Source: an uncultured Litorilinea sp.
GTDB lineage: Bacteria; Chloroflexota; Anaerolineae; Caldilineales; Caldilineaceae
NCBI GenBank assembly: GCA_946885925.1
Contig: CAMPHP010000171.1
Coordinates: 1-6,722 of the forward strand
DNA: 6,722 bases
Reading direction: 5' to 3'
The position numbers and the translations under genes were made by a program. Every line of letters starts with the position of its first letter. The first letter of the stretch is position 1. Shown here one piece after another: positions 1 to 5,992 of this stretch. The notes below the pieces were generated by a model. The model saw nothing but the letters and a program-made list of their open reading frames with translations, did no database searches and was not told the origin of the DNA.

Positions 1-46
1 CCGTAGGGGTCTCTCTGAGATCGCACCATCAGAAAGATCCCTACGG
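1..46. repeat. Long imperfect inverted repeat (hairpin) beyond the uvrC 3' end
   Basis: Bases 1-18 and 29-46 are reverse complements at 16 of 18 positions, around a 10-base loop. The outer 11 pairs (CCGTAGGGGTC with GATCCCTACGG) contain only one G-T wobble. The repeat begins at the first base of the window, so its true left border is unknown. No T-run follows it on the plus strand within the window, and on the minus strand (downstream of uvrC) the sequence ends, so an intrinsic terminator cannot be shown. It could be a dispersed palindromic (REP- or MITE-like) element or a transcript-end stem protecting uvrC mRNA. The structure is seen directly; the role is open. Confidence 0.6.
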
Positions 47-117
47 GGTGACAGATGCGTGTAGTAACTTAGGTTAGATTACGTATATCACTGCCACGCG
101 CGATGGTCTGCATAGCG

Positions 118-2019
118 TCAAAGTTGGGACTTAAGAAGCTCTGCCGAACGCCGGTTCATTCCTGGTACAGCAGTTAATTCCTCTATGGTTGCCTCGCGGA
201 TACGATCCACGTCGCCACCAAAGTAGGTCAGCAGCGCCTTGCGTCGAGCAGGCCCAATGCCGTGAATTTCGTCCAACAGCGAGCGGGTCTGTTCTTTTTG
301 ACGCAAATTGCGGTGATAAGTGATGGCAAAGCGATGTGCCTCGTCGCGAATGCGCTGCACAAGATGGAGTGCCTCGCTGCCTCGTTTGAGCCAGAGCGGG
401 TCGCTTATGCCCGGACGGTAGATTTCTTCTTCACGTTTGGCAAGGCCAACTACTGGAAAGCGACCAAAGAGACCCAATTCTGTAAGCACTTCCACGGCAA
501 TGCCCAACTGCCCCTTGCCACCATCAATAATGACAAGATCGGGCATGGAGCGGAAGCTTTCGTCTCCGTTGCGCGCCTTTTGGCCGGGATCGGGCGTGCT
601 GTTGTCTTCCACGAGGCGACGGAAACGGCGGCGCAGCATTTCGCGCATACTGGCGAAGTCGTCAGGTTCACCCTGGCTGCCCTTGCCATGAATCTTAAAG
701 CGCTTGTAATGATTTTTGGCAGGAACGCCGCGCAGAAAGACGACCATCGAACCTACCGTGTTGGTGCCTTGCAGGGTGCTAATGTCAAAGCACTCAATCC
801 GCATAGGGGGGTGCTCTAGGTGGAGCGCGGCCTGAAGCTCTGCGACTGCTTGGGTTTGGCGGTGACTGTCGGCGTTGCGCTCGGCTTGTTGTAGACGCAA
901 ATACTCGGCAGCATTTTGGTGCGCCAGTTCCATGAGTTCGCGCTTCGCCCCGCGCTGGGGTAGGCGCAACTCAACTTTGTGGCCGCGCTTGCTACTCAGC
1001 CATTGCTCTAGCACGACATGATCTGAAGGCATGGCTTCTGCCAAGACTAGGGGAGGAATATAGGCTGCACTGTCATAGAATTGTTGGATAAAGGTGCCTA
1101 CCAGCAATCCCTGTTGGTTGACGTCTGCTTGTGGTACTTCCGCTCCTTCAAGCATAAAGTTCTCTCGGCCAATCAACCGTCCGCGCCGTACCATAAAGAC
1201 CTGCACCGCGGTGTCGCCCGTGCGCGGGTCTTGGGCCACCGCGATATAGTCAGCGTCTTCCATTCTGGTGCTGATGATCTTTTGCTGCTCGGCAATTTGC
1301 TGGGCAGATTTCAGCCGGTCGCGGTAGAGCGCTGCTAACTCAAATTGGAGATTTTCGGCGGCGCGCTCCATCTGCTGCTCCAACTGGGTGAGGACATGGT
1401 CAGTGTCGCCGGAGAGAAAGTCCATCAACTGCTGGATTGTTCTGCGGTACTCATCGCGGTTTTGGGCACCAATGCAAGGGCCGCCACACATCTTGATATG
1501 ATAGTAGAGGCATGGACGCTCGTCCTTGCCTGTGATGGTGCGCTCGCAATCTAAATACGGGAAGATGCGACGCAGAGCATCCAGGGTCTGATAGCAGGCA
1601 CGCGCGCTTGTATAGGGGCCGAAGTAGCGTGCTCCATCTTTGAGCATTTTGCGGACGACTTGGACTTTGGGAAAGTCGTCCTGCCAGTTGATCTTGATAT
1701 ATGGAAAAGATTTGTCGTCTTTTAAGCGAATGTTATAGTGGGGGCGGTAGCGTTTGATAAGCTCGTTTTCGAGCACCAAGGCTTCCAACTCGGTCTGCGT
1801 CACCCACCAGGTAATGTCATGAATCTCATCAACCAGGGCCTGGGTTTTGGGCGTATGCTGGGCCGAACTGTGGAAATAGCTACGCACGCGGTTGCGTAGG
1901 ACAACCGCCTTGCCCACGTAAATTACTTTGCCCTCTTTGTTGAGCATCTGATAGACGCCAGGAGAATCGGGCAAGTTTGCTAATTTTTGTTGTACTCGTT
2001 CAGGTATTTGGCGCATCAT
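118..2019 (-). CDS. uvrC: UvrC, excinuclease ABC subunit C
   Basis: UvrC makes both incisions around a DNA lesion after UvrA and UvrB have loaded, in cytoplasmic nucleotide excision repair. At 633 residues it is full length and all family parts are visible. The N-terminal GIY-YIG nuclease has GVY at 21-23, YVGK at 34-37 and the conserved glutamate E84 in LEN. C158, C170, C178 and C182 have the 12/8/4 spacing of the family's iron-sulfur cluster. A UVR (UvrB-binding) segment lies near 200-240. The RNase H-like C-terminal nuclease has D412 in CFDIS, D499 in IIDGGKGQ and H562 in RDEAHRF. Tandem helix-hairpin-helix motifs fill about 583-633. A hydrophilic insert near 472-490 sits between the two halves of the C-terminal nuclease. 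Two adjacent ATG codons (2017-2019 and 2014-2016) can start it and no clear ribosome binding site separates them. It is transcribed away from the helical-repeat gene. Identification is very secure. Confidence 0.97.
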   Translation of the reverse strand: MMRQIPERVQQKLANLPDSPGVYQMLNKEGKVIYVGKAVVLRNRVRSYFHSSAQHTPKTQALVDEIHDITWWVTQTELEALVLENELIKRYRPHYNIRLKDDKSFPYIKINWQDDFPKVQVVRKMLKDGARYFGPYTSARACYQTLDALRRIFPYLDCERTITGKDERPCLYYHIKMCGGPCIGAQNRDEYRRTIQQLMDFLSGDTDHVLTQLEQQMERAAENLQFELAALYRDRLKSAQQIAEQQKIISTRMEDADYIAVAQDPRTGDTAVQVFMVRRGRLIGRENFMLEGAEVPQADVNQQGLLVGTFIQQFYDSAAYIPPLVLAEAMPSDHVVLEQWLSSKRGHKVELRLPQRGAKRELMELAHQNAAEYLRLQQAERNADSHRQTQAVAELQAALHLEHPPMRIECFDISTLQGTNTVGSMVVFLRGVPAKNHYKRFKIHGKGSQGEPDDFASMREMLRRRFRRLVEDNSTPDPGQKARNGDESFRSMPDLVIIDGGKGQLGIAVEVLTELGLFGRFPVVGLAKREEEIYRPGISDPLWLKRGSEALHLVQRIRDEAHRFAITYHRNLRQKEQTRSLLDEIHGIGPARRKALLTYFGGDVDRIREATIEELTAVPGMNRRSAELLKSQL

Positions 2020-2026
2020 AGACGAA

Positions 2027-2055
2027 ATTTTACCACGAGACAGGCGTTGCGTACA
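2027..2055 (-). promoter_or_regulatory. Possible uvrC promoter (leaderless?)
   Basis: Reading the minus strand, TGTACG (2055-2050) and TAAAAT (2032-2027) are separated by 17 bases. The -10 is good (5 of 6 to TATAAT) and the -35 is weak. Transcription from it would begin around 2020, next to the uvrC ATG, giving a leaderless or nearly leaderless mRNA. This agrees with the lack of a convincing Shine-Dalgarno sequence before uvrC. It is a pattern match only. Confidence 0.3.
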
Positions 2056-2105
2056 GTGGGAAAGCGCCCATCTGTTCGATAGATTTGTCTGCTAAAGAGA
2101 GTGAT

Positions 2106-3068
2106 ATGAGCGAAAGCAAAGAAAGCCGGTTACAGCGCTTGCGCGAGTTGGTTGATGATCCACCAGCACGTGCTGATTACGCATCAACTTTGCTCCAGCC
2201 GCGCTATGGGCTAGAGGTTGTGCGCGCTGCCCTGCGTGTGCTGGTGCGGCAACCTCACCCACCGGCGCGCCAGGCGCTGGTACGGCTGTACGAGCATTAC
2301 GCCACCCAAGGTGTCAGCCGTGACCCGGGTACCTACGTGCGCAGTGAGATAGTTCGTGCCCTGCGCCCTCTCTGTGAACCTGCCGACGTTGTGCTTTTGG
2401 AGCAGGCATTGATGACTTATGAATTCCCGCCACCAGCCTTCAAGGAGGAAGCCGCGCTCTTGCGTAGCGGGGCGTTGGTCACATTGGCTGAAATTGACGA
2501 CGTGCGCAGCCGTTTTCACGCGACACGGCTCCTGGCCGATCCACTCACTGATCCAATGTCGGGCGAACCTGCGCTGACCGCAGTAACGGTGCTGGCTGCG
2601 CAAGGGGAATTGTTGCCGCTTTACTTCTACGCCACGCAGGATGCAGCGCGGATGCAACCGGAGGTGGCAAGTGCCTGTTTACGCAGTTTGGGCCGGTTGC
2701 CTATGGAGGCACTGCCGCCTTTGGTGGCTTGTTTTGCTGAATGTACGCAGCCCGTTATTTTGGTCGGTTTGGCCGATTTGCTGCTTGAACATCCCGATGA
2801 AGCGATTAGCCAGGAGACACTGGCGCGGCTGCTGAGAGAAGTAAAGGATTTGGATCTCTTTCGCTACCTGGCTGCTGCGTTGTTGGCCGCGGGCAATGCT
2901 GATTTGCGGCAAATGGTATTGGCAACGGCGAATGGCGCGCATGGTACATTGGATGCTGCCAAGCAGGAAGTTTTGCTAGACGTTTTGTCCGAAGCAGGGG
3001 AGGCGGAAGATGTGCGCGCTGCCGTGGTAACCCTCCGGGTGCGGCGGGGAGGGAAGCGGCGACATTAA
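2106..3068 (+). CDS. HEAT-like helical-repeat protein, function unknown
   Basis: I do not recognise a named family. The protein is about 320 residues, soluble, with no signal peptide or membrane segment. It is rich in Leu, Ala, Arg and Glu, and arranged as successive amphipathic helix pairs, for example around 37-65, 75-105, 110-145, 155-180, 185-245 and 250-310. This is the look of an alpha-solenoid (HEAT, ARM or PBS-lyase type), usually a protein-protein interaction scaffold. There are no catalytic motifs, and the C-terminus is strongly basic (RVRRGGKRRH). The reading frame is open from a TTG at 2085, but the ATG at 2106 is preferred because AAAGAGAG sits five bases before it. It is divergent from uvrC across 86 bases, so shared regulatory DNA is possible, but a functional link to repair is not shown. 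No terminator is obvious after it. Confidence 0.8.
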   Translation: MSESKESRLQRLRELVDDPPARADYASTLLQPRYGLEVVRAALRVLVRQPHPPARQALVRLYEHYATQGVSRDPGTYVRSEIVRALRPLCEPADVVLLEQALMTYEFPPPAFKEEAALLRSGALVTLAEIDDVRSRFHATRLLADPLTDPMSGEPALTAVTVLAAQGELLPLYFYATQDAARMQPEVASACLRSLGRLPMEALPPLVACFAECTQPVILVGLADLLLEHPDEAISQETLARLLREVKDLDLFRYLAAALLAAGNADLRQMVLATANGAHGTLDAAKQEVLLDVLSEAGEAEDVRAAVVTLRVRRGGKRRH

Positions 3069-3127
3069 ACTCGTTACAAAATATATTCCTCGTCGTCAAG
3101 AAGAGTATTATTGCTACTTGATCGTAC

Positions 3128-3140
3128 CCACAAATTGTGG
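3128..3140. promoter_or_regulatory. Palindrome upstream of brnT, candidate BrnA operator
   Basis: CCACAA and TTGTGG form a perfect 6-base inverted repeat around one central A. Two further outer pairs (TA at 3125-3126 with TA at 3142-3143) match beyond one mismatch. The repeat lies 8 bases before the preferred brnT ATG. BrnA antitoxins bind as ribbon-helix-helix dimers to palindromes in their own promoter and repress the operon, so this is the natural operator candidate. The symmetry is seen; the binding is inferred. A TATTAT at 3106-3111 might be the -10 element, placing the palindrome in the early leader. Confidence 0.45.
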
Positions 3141-3148
3141 ATATACTA

Positions 3149-3424
3149 ATGATCGAATGGGATGAAAGCAAGCGGCTTAGCAATTTACATAAGCATGGTT
3201 TTGACTTTCTTAGGGCGGAAGATGTACTTTATGGATCTCACATTGTCATAAACTCCACTTACCAAGGTAGTGAGCAACGCTTCTTAGCTGTCGGCACCAT
3301 TGAAGGCCGGTATGCTACTGTTGTGTATACAATGCGAGATGGCAATTGTCGCATTATTTCCATAAGGAGTGCGCGAGATGGCGAACGACGAAGATATCAA
3401 GCGTTACACAGTGGAAGAAATTAG
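3149..3424 (+). CDS. brnT: BrnT family ribonuclease toxin
   Basis: BrnT is the toxin of a type II toxin-antitoxin pair: a RelE-fold ribonuclease that blocks translation when not bound by BrnA. The 91-residue protein shows the family pattern throughout. It opens MIEWDESKRLSNLHKHGFDF, matching the WD..K...N..KHG..F signature with K15-H16. It then has SEQRFLAVG, a strand ending VVYTMRDG, and the closing block RIISIRSARDGERRRY. Length is typical. The frame also opens at a GTG (3137), but the ATG at 3149 fits the family N-terminus and avoids placing the candidate operator inside the coding region. Its 3' end overlaps brnA by 47 bases, implying co-transcription and coupling. By eye the gene is more AT-rich than its neighbours, consistent with acquisition by transfer. 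The family assignment is firm; toxicity here is inferred. Confidence 0.9.
   Translation: MIEWDESKRLSNLHKHGFDFLRAEDVLYGSHIVINSTYQGSEQRFLAVGTIEGRYATVVYTMRDGNCRIISIRSARDGERRRYQALHSGRN
3364..3369 (+). promoter_or_regulatory. Ribosome binding site that fixes the brnA start
   Basis: AAGGAG lies 8 bases before the ATG at 3378 and inside the brnT coding sequence. The in-frame GTG at 3369 overlaps this Shine-Dalgarno sequence, so it cannot be the start served by it. The strong site, compared with the weak GTGGA ahead of brnT, would favour more antitoxin than toxin synthesis. Confidence 0.75.
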
Positions 3425-3704
3425 AGCGATGCGGGAGCGTGGTGAAGACCGTACCAACTGGGCCAAGGTGGACGCTATGTCTGAAGAAGAGATTGAGGCA
3501 GCAATTGCCTCAGATCCGGACGAAGCCGGAATTGAGTGGGATTGGGATAGCGCAAAATTAGTAATGCCTGAGCCCAAAGAGCATGTCAACCTGCGCTTGG
3601 ATGCTGATGTACTACGGTTCTTCAAGAAACAAGGCAAAGGGTATCAAACCCGTATTAATGCTGTTTTGCGTTCGTATATGGTCTCGCAACAGGAAAAGCA
3701 CTAG
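3378..3704 (+). CDS. brnA: BrnA family antitoxin (ribbon-helix-helix)
   Basis: BrnA neutralises BrnT and represses the operon. The 108-residue protein has the recognisable N-terminal segment NWAKVDAMSEEEIEAAIASDPDEAG (split here as NWAKVDAM at 27-34 and EEEIEAAIASDPDEA at 36-50), an acidic region that contacts the toxin in this family. The C-terminal DNA-binding part, about 68-101, has the ribbon strand HVNLRLDADVL followed by FFKKQGKGYQTRINAVLRSY, close to the family consensus. It starts inside brnT with a strong ribosome binding site. Toxin-first order and gene overlap are usual for brnTA. No convincing terminator follows, so the transcript may run on towards the 6S RNA gene. Confidence 0.92.
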   Translation: MANDEDIKRYTVEEIRAMRERGEDRTNWAKVDAMSEEEIEAAIASDPDEAGIEWDWDSAKLVMPEPKEHVNLRLDADVLRFFKKQGKGYQTRINAVLRSYMVSQQEKH

Positions 3705-3805
3705 TAGGCTTACGCTTAGGGATTTTGTGTCCAGGTATTAGTTTGTTATAGCCGTAAGGGTGTTGCCCGTTTGTGAATTGTGTAGCTTGTGAGGGGCGGG
3801 ATCCT

Positions 3806-3834
3806 TTGCTCGAAATCGGCCTGTATAGTATAAT
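3806..3834 (+). promoter_or_regulatory. Promoter of the 6S RNA gene
   Basis: A perfect TATAAT (-10) at 3829-3834 is preceded, after 17 bases, by TTGCTC (3806-3811) as a weak -35. Transcription would begin about 7 bases downstream, at G3841 or G3842. This is exactly where the closing stem of the 6S RNA begins, so the two predictions support each other. The bases from 3705 to 3805 hold no gene or structure that I can support. Confidence 0.65.
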
Positions 3835-3840
3835 TTAATT

Positions 3841-4022
3841 GGCTCTGCGGTTTCCGTGCTTGGATGGGATATGGGGCGAGCCAACAGTTACAAAACGGGA
3901 GCCTGACTACGTGGCGTGGATGTGATAGCCAAAGCTCTGCTGCGGCAAGACGGAAGCGTCCAGTTGGCACCCACCTGCTTTCGCAGGTTCGCAACCCTCC
4001 GTCCACACGACTCTGCGGAGTC
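3841..4022 (+). ncRNA. ssrS: 6S RNA (SsrS), RNA polymerase regulator
   Basis: 6S RNA mimics an open promoter and sequesters the housekeeping sigma-RNA polymerase, chiefly in stationary phase; the polymerase later copies a short product RNA from it. At about 182 nt the length is typical. The ends pair over 10 positions: GGCTCTGCGG (3841-3850) with CTGCGGAGTC (4013-4022), counting G-U wobbles. GGATGG (3862-3867) pairs with CCGTCC (3999-4004). GGG.GCC (3898-3904) pairs with GGC.CCC beginning the distal stem. The 3' side of the central bubble carries the small hairpin ACCTGC-TTTC-GCAGGT (3973-3988) within GGCACCCACCTG...AGGTTC, which resembles the 6S consensus. The GAGCCAACAG...GGGAGCCTGA stretch also fits the 5' central bubble. 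It has its own TATAAT promoter, an intrinsic terminator follows at once, and no good protein frame covers it. I assigned it by structure and remembered consensus, without a covariance search. Confidence 0.85.
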
Positions 4023-4054
4023 ATCCGTCCGGGTTATACCGGACGGATTTTTTT
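4023..4054 (+). terminator. Intrinsic terminator after 6S RNA
   Basis: A perfect 10-base-pair GC-rich stem, ATCCGTCCGG (4023-4032) and CCGGACGGAT (4039-4048), encloses the loop GTTATA and runs directly into seven T residues (4048-4054). It begins at the base after the 6S closing stem and ends transcription before the next promoter. This is as clear an intrinsic terminator as sequence alone can show. Confidence 0.95.
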
Positions 4055-4091
4055 GTGCCTAAAGAATGAAAACGAAATTATGTAAACTTGT

Positions 4092-4120
4092 TTGACTAGG
4101 CCAACTACCTGTGTTAGACT
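4092..4120 (+). promoter_or_regulatory. Sigma-70-type promoter for the metallo-hydrolase/RNase H unit
   Basis: TTGACT (-35, 4092-4097; 5 of 6 to consensus) and TAGACT (-10, 4115-4120) are 17 bases apart. TGT directly before the -10 gives an extended -10 element. Transcription would start near 4127, leaving a leader of about 80 bases. The promoter lies 38 bases past the 6S terminator, so this unit is transcribed independently. Confidence 0.65.
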
Positions 4121-4147
4121 TGGGTATTGAGCTTGTCATAACCGAAA

Positions 4148-4174
4148 GCCGCTCAGCGCGTTGGTGCTGCCGGC
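4148..4174 (+). other. Leader hairpin before the metallo-hydrolase gene
   Basis: GCCG (4148-4151) pairs with CGGC (4171-4174) and CAGC (4154-4157) pairs with GCTG (4166-4169), giving a two-part stem with a small internal loop and an 8-base apical loop. It ends about 20 bases before the Shine-Dalgarno sequence and lacks a T-run, so it is not a terminator. It could shape the mRNA 5' end, but the pairing is short enough to be chance. Confidence 0.3.
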
Positions 4175-4206
4175 AATAGTACATTGTAGGAACAGGGGAG
4201 TTGATT

Positions 4207-5085
4207 GTGGCAATCATTCGCACACGCGTGGCTGATGATACATGGGTATTTACCAGCGAACTCTATCTAGAGGTAAATGCTGGATTGGTGGTCACTGAGG
4301 AAGGGGGCATCCTGATTGATACGCTGCCTTTTCCTTCAGAGACCAAGCAGATCATCGATTTTGCCAATCGTGTTTGTCCCCAGGGTATCCGCTATGTAAT
4401 CAATACTGTTGCTCATGCTGATCATGTATATGGCTCCTATTTGTTGCCGGATGCTGAGTTGGTGGCTCATGAGCTATGTCGCGACTATCTGCAAAAGTAT
4501 GCGTTCGCATCGCTGGAAGAGGCGAAGGAGCATACACCGGAATTGCGTTCTGTGCAGATTCGCTTGCCCAAATTGGTCTTTAATGAGGGAATGGTAATCC
4601 GTCTGGGGGGCAAGACGGTGCATATCTTCAACACACCTGGGCCCAGCCCGGAAGTCTGCGCTGTGCATGTGCGTGAAGATAAGGTGCTGTTTGCTTCGGA
4701 CTTGATGATGCCCGTGCCGGTCATTGCAAGCCCGTTTAGTGACATTGATCAATACCGGCGTTCGCTTTCCAATTTGTATGACTATAACTTAGAGAGTATT
4801 GTCCAGGGGCATGGCGATATTTTGCTGCGCGGTGAAGTGACCAGCAGCATCAACGCCAGCATTAAATACCTTGATGACATTCAGTACACAGTGGAATCGT
4901 TGATGGACAAAGGCGGTACCAAGCATGACTTGCTGCAAAATGATATTGAGCAGTTTGGACGGAGCCGCATCCCCCTGGGTGGGTTAGTCCAGCAGTTCCA
5001 CAATTCCAACCTGTTGCACCTCTGGGAAAAGGCACGTTTGCGCCGCCGTCAGGAACGCCAGGCTCAGCGCGAAACCATCAAGTAG
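4207..5085 (+). CDS. Metallo-beta-lactamase-fold protein with an altered zinc site
   Basis: The 292-residue protein follows the metallo-beta-lactamase fold. It has an early strand with GILIDT (residues 33-38), the metal loop VAHADHVYG (68-76), TPGPSPE (143-149), a strand ending in VLFASD (160-165), and VQGHGD (199-204) near the end of the fold. The family binds metal through HxHxDH plus two later histidines and an aspartate. Here H70, D72, H73, D165 and H202 are present. However, the first histidine of the motif is V68 and the usual GH(T/S)PG histidine is P146, so metal site 1 is largely lost. Catalysis may be altered or absent. The substrate cannot be named. The start GTG at 4207 is chosen because AGGGGAG lies six bases before it; a TTG at 4201 abuts that site. 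The C-terminus is a basic helical tail. The RNase H gene follows after 34 bases, probably in the same operon. Confidence 0.85.
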   Translation: MAIIRTRVADDTWVFTSELYLEVNAGLVVTEEGGILIDTLPFPSETKQIIDFANRVCPQGIRYVINTVAHADHVYGSYLLPDAELVAHELCRDYLQKYAFASLEEAKEHTPELRSVQIRLPKLVFNEGMVIRLGGKTVHIFNTPGPSPEVCAVHVREDKVLFASDLMMPVPVIASPFSDIDQYRRSLSNLYDYNLESIVQGHGDILLRGEVTSSINASIKYLDDIQYTVESLMDKGGTKHDLLQNDIEQFGRSRIPLGGLVQQFHNSNLLHLWEKARLRRRQERQAQRETIK

Positions 5086-5119
5086 CAAAGTAATCTCCTT
5101 TGAGGAATGGCTACGGGTA

Positions 5120-5992
5120 ATGGCTATGAGTAACGGCAGTCGTTCTACACGCTCGGTCTCTGATCCTAAAGATACAGCGCAGACTCAGTCTGAACATGCT
5201 TCGATTGAAGATGAGGAAGCCGCTCTCAATGGACTGGTTGAGGCTGTACAACAGTTGACGCCAGCACAGCGGCGGCGACTTTTGCGTCGTTTACGTACTA
5301 GCGGCTTGCTGGATCGTGACGAATTGCTGACCGACCGTGAGCGGTTGCAAGTGGCACCGGCATTGGGATTGCAGGCCAAACGGCGTATGCGGCGCGCCAG
5401 CCAGAAGCCGCGTTCGGCAGGCCCCGTCTTAGTTCCTGCACAACCTTCGCGCGACCCACAGCCTGACCCTGACTCTGACCGTGCCGAGCCATATCGCTCT
5501 GCGGTCAGTGGCAAGGTGGTAAAGGGTGCGCCCACTACCAGCGCACCGTTGCAGCCTCATGAGATGGCTCCCCTGCCTGGACAGGCCCCTGAACAACCGA
5601 TTGTCGTGATCTTTGACGGGGGCAGCCGAGGGAATCCAGGGCAAGGATATGGCTCCTATGCTTTGCGTTGGCCCGGACAGCCTCAACAAATTGTGCAACT
5701 ACGCTTTGGGGATCGCGTCACCAACAACGAAGCCGAATATGACACGCTGATTGCTGCCCTAGAAGCGATCTTGCAGCGGTTGGAAGATAGCGGAGCTGCA
5801 CCTGAGACGGCACGGGTGGAGATTCGGGGTGATTCGCTGTTGGTGATCAACCAAGTTAAAGGGCAATGGGAAGCAAAGGAACCGCGCTTGCGGGTGCGTC
5901 GTGACCGGGTACGTAAATTACTAGATCGCTTTGGCTCTTGGCAGTTGATCCACCATGACCGTGAACATAGTGTGAAGACATTGGGGCATTAG
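5120..5992 (+). CDS. Ribonuclease HI-type protein with N-terminal extension
   Basis: Type 1 RNases H cut the RNA strand of RNA-DNA hybrids. The C-terminal domain (about 160-290) shows the fold and three catalytic acids: D166 in FDGGSRGNPG, E204 in TNNEAEY and D238 in RGDSLLVINQ. The D-to-E spacing of 38 equals that of E. coli RNase HI (D10 to E48). The basic protrusion is not evident. The expected final block, about REHN..ADALA, is replaced by REHSVKTLGH and a stop, so the fourth acidic residue is missing. A +1 shift near that point would read EDIGALAS, running to a stop at 6037-6039. Residues 1-160 are an extension: an acidic start, a helical stretch with LTPAQRRRLLRRLRTSGLL (44-62), then a proline- and arginine-rich linker without a recognised domain. 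ATG 5120 is the first start in frame but has only a weak ribosome site; ATG 5126 is the alternative. Confidence 0.85.
   Translation: MAMSNGSRSTRSVSDPKDTAQTQSEHASIEDEEAALNGLVEAVQQLTPAQRRRLLRRLRTSGLLDRDELLTDRERLQVAPALGLQAKRRMRRASQKPRSAGPVLVPAQPSRDPQPDPDSDRAEPYRSAVSGKVVKGAPTTSAPLQPHEMAPLPGQAPEQPIVVIFDGGSRGNPGQGYGSYALRWPGQPQQIVQLRFGDRVTNNEAEYDTLIAALEAILQRLEDSGAAPETARVEIRGDSLLVINQVKGQWEAKEPRLRVRRDRVRKLLDRFGSWQLIHHDREHSVKTLGH

Noticed and set aside
262..819. 185-codon plus-strand frame, the longest of several opposite uvrC
   Set aside because: It lies wholly within the minus-strand uvrC gene, whose domains and catalytic residues are intact, and its translation shows no recognisable pattern.
3118..3147. 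TTGATC and TATACT spaced 18 bases apart as a brnT promoter
   Set aside because: Transcription would begin around 3154, inside brnT after its ATG at 3149, which does not fit the family N-terminus. The -10 match may be coincidental.
2806..3183. 125-codon minus-strand frame over the end of the helical-repeat gene and the start of brnT
   Set aside because: It is antisense to two supported genes, has no ribosome binding site that I can see, and its sequence is proline- and serine-rich in the manner of an antisense shadow.
3758..3768. GGG-TGTTG-CCC followed by GTTTGTG as a terminator for brnTA
   Set aside because: The stem is only three base pairs and the following run is broken by G residues.
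3841..4022. Riboswitch, SRP RNA or RNase P RNA as alternatives for the structured region
   Set aside because: The conserved SRP apical loop and the RNase P core sequences are not seen. A separate promoter for the downstream gene lies beyond the terminator, which argues against a riboswitch.
3746..4085. Short open frames on both strands across the 6S RNA region (for example 3864-4085 plus and 3746-4024 minus)
   Set aside because: They run through the paired structure and the terminator, have no ribosome site or protein-like pattern, and the RNA gene explains the region better.
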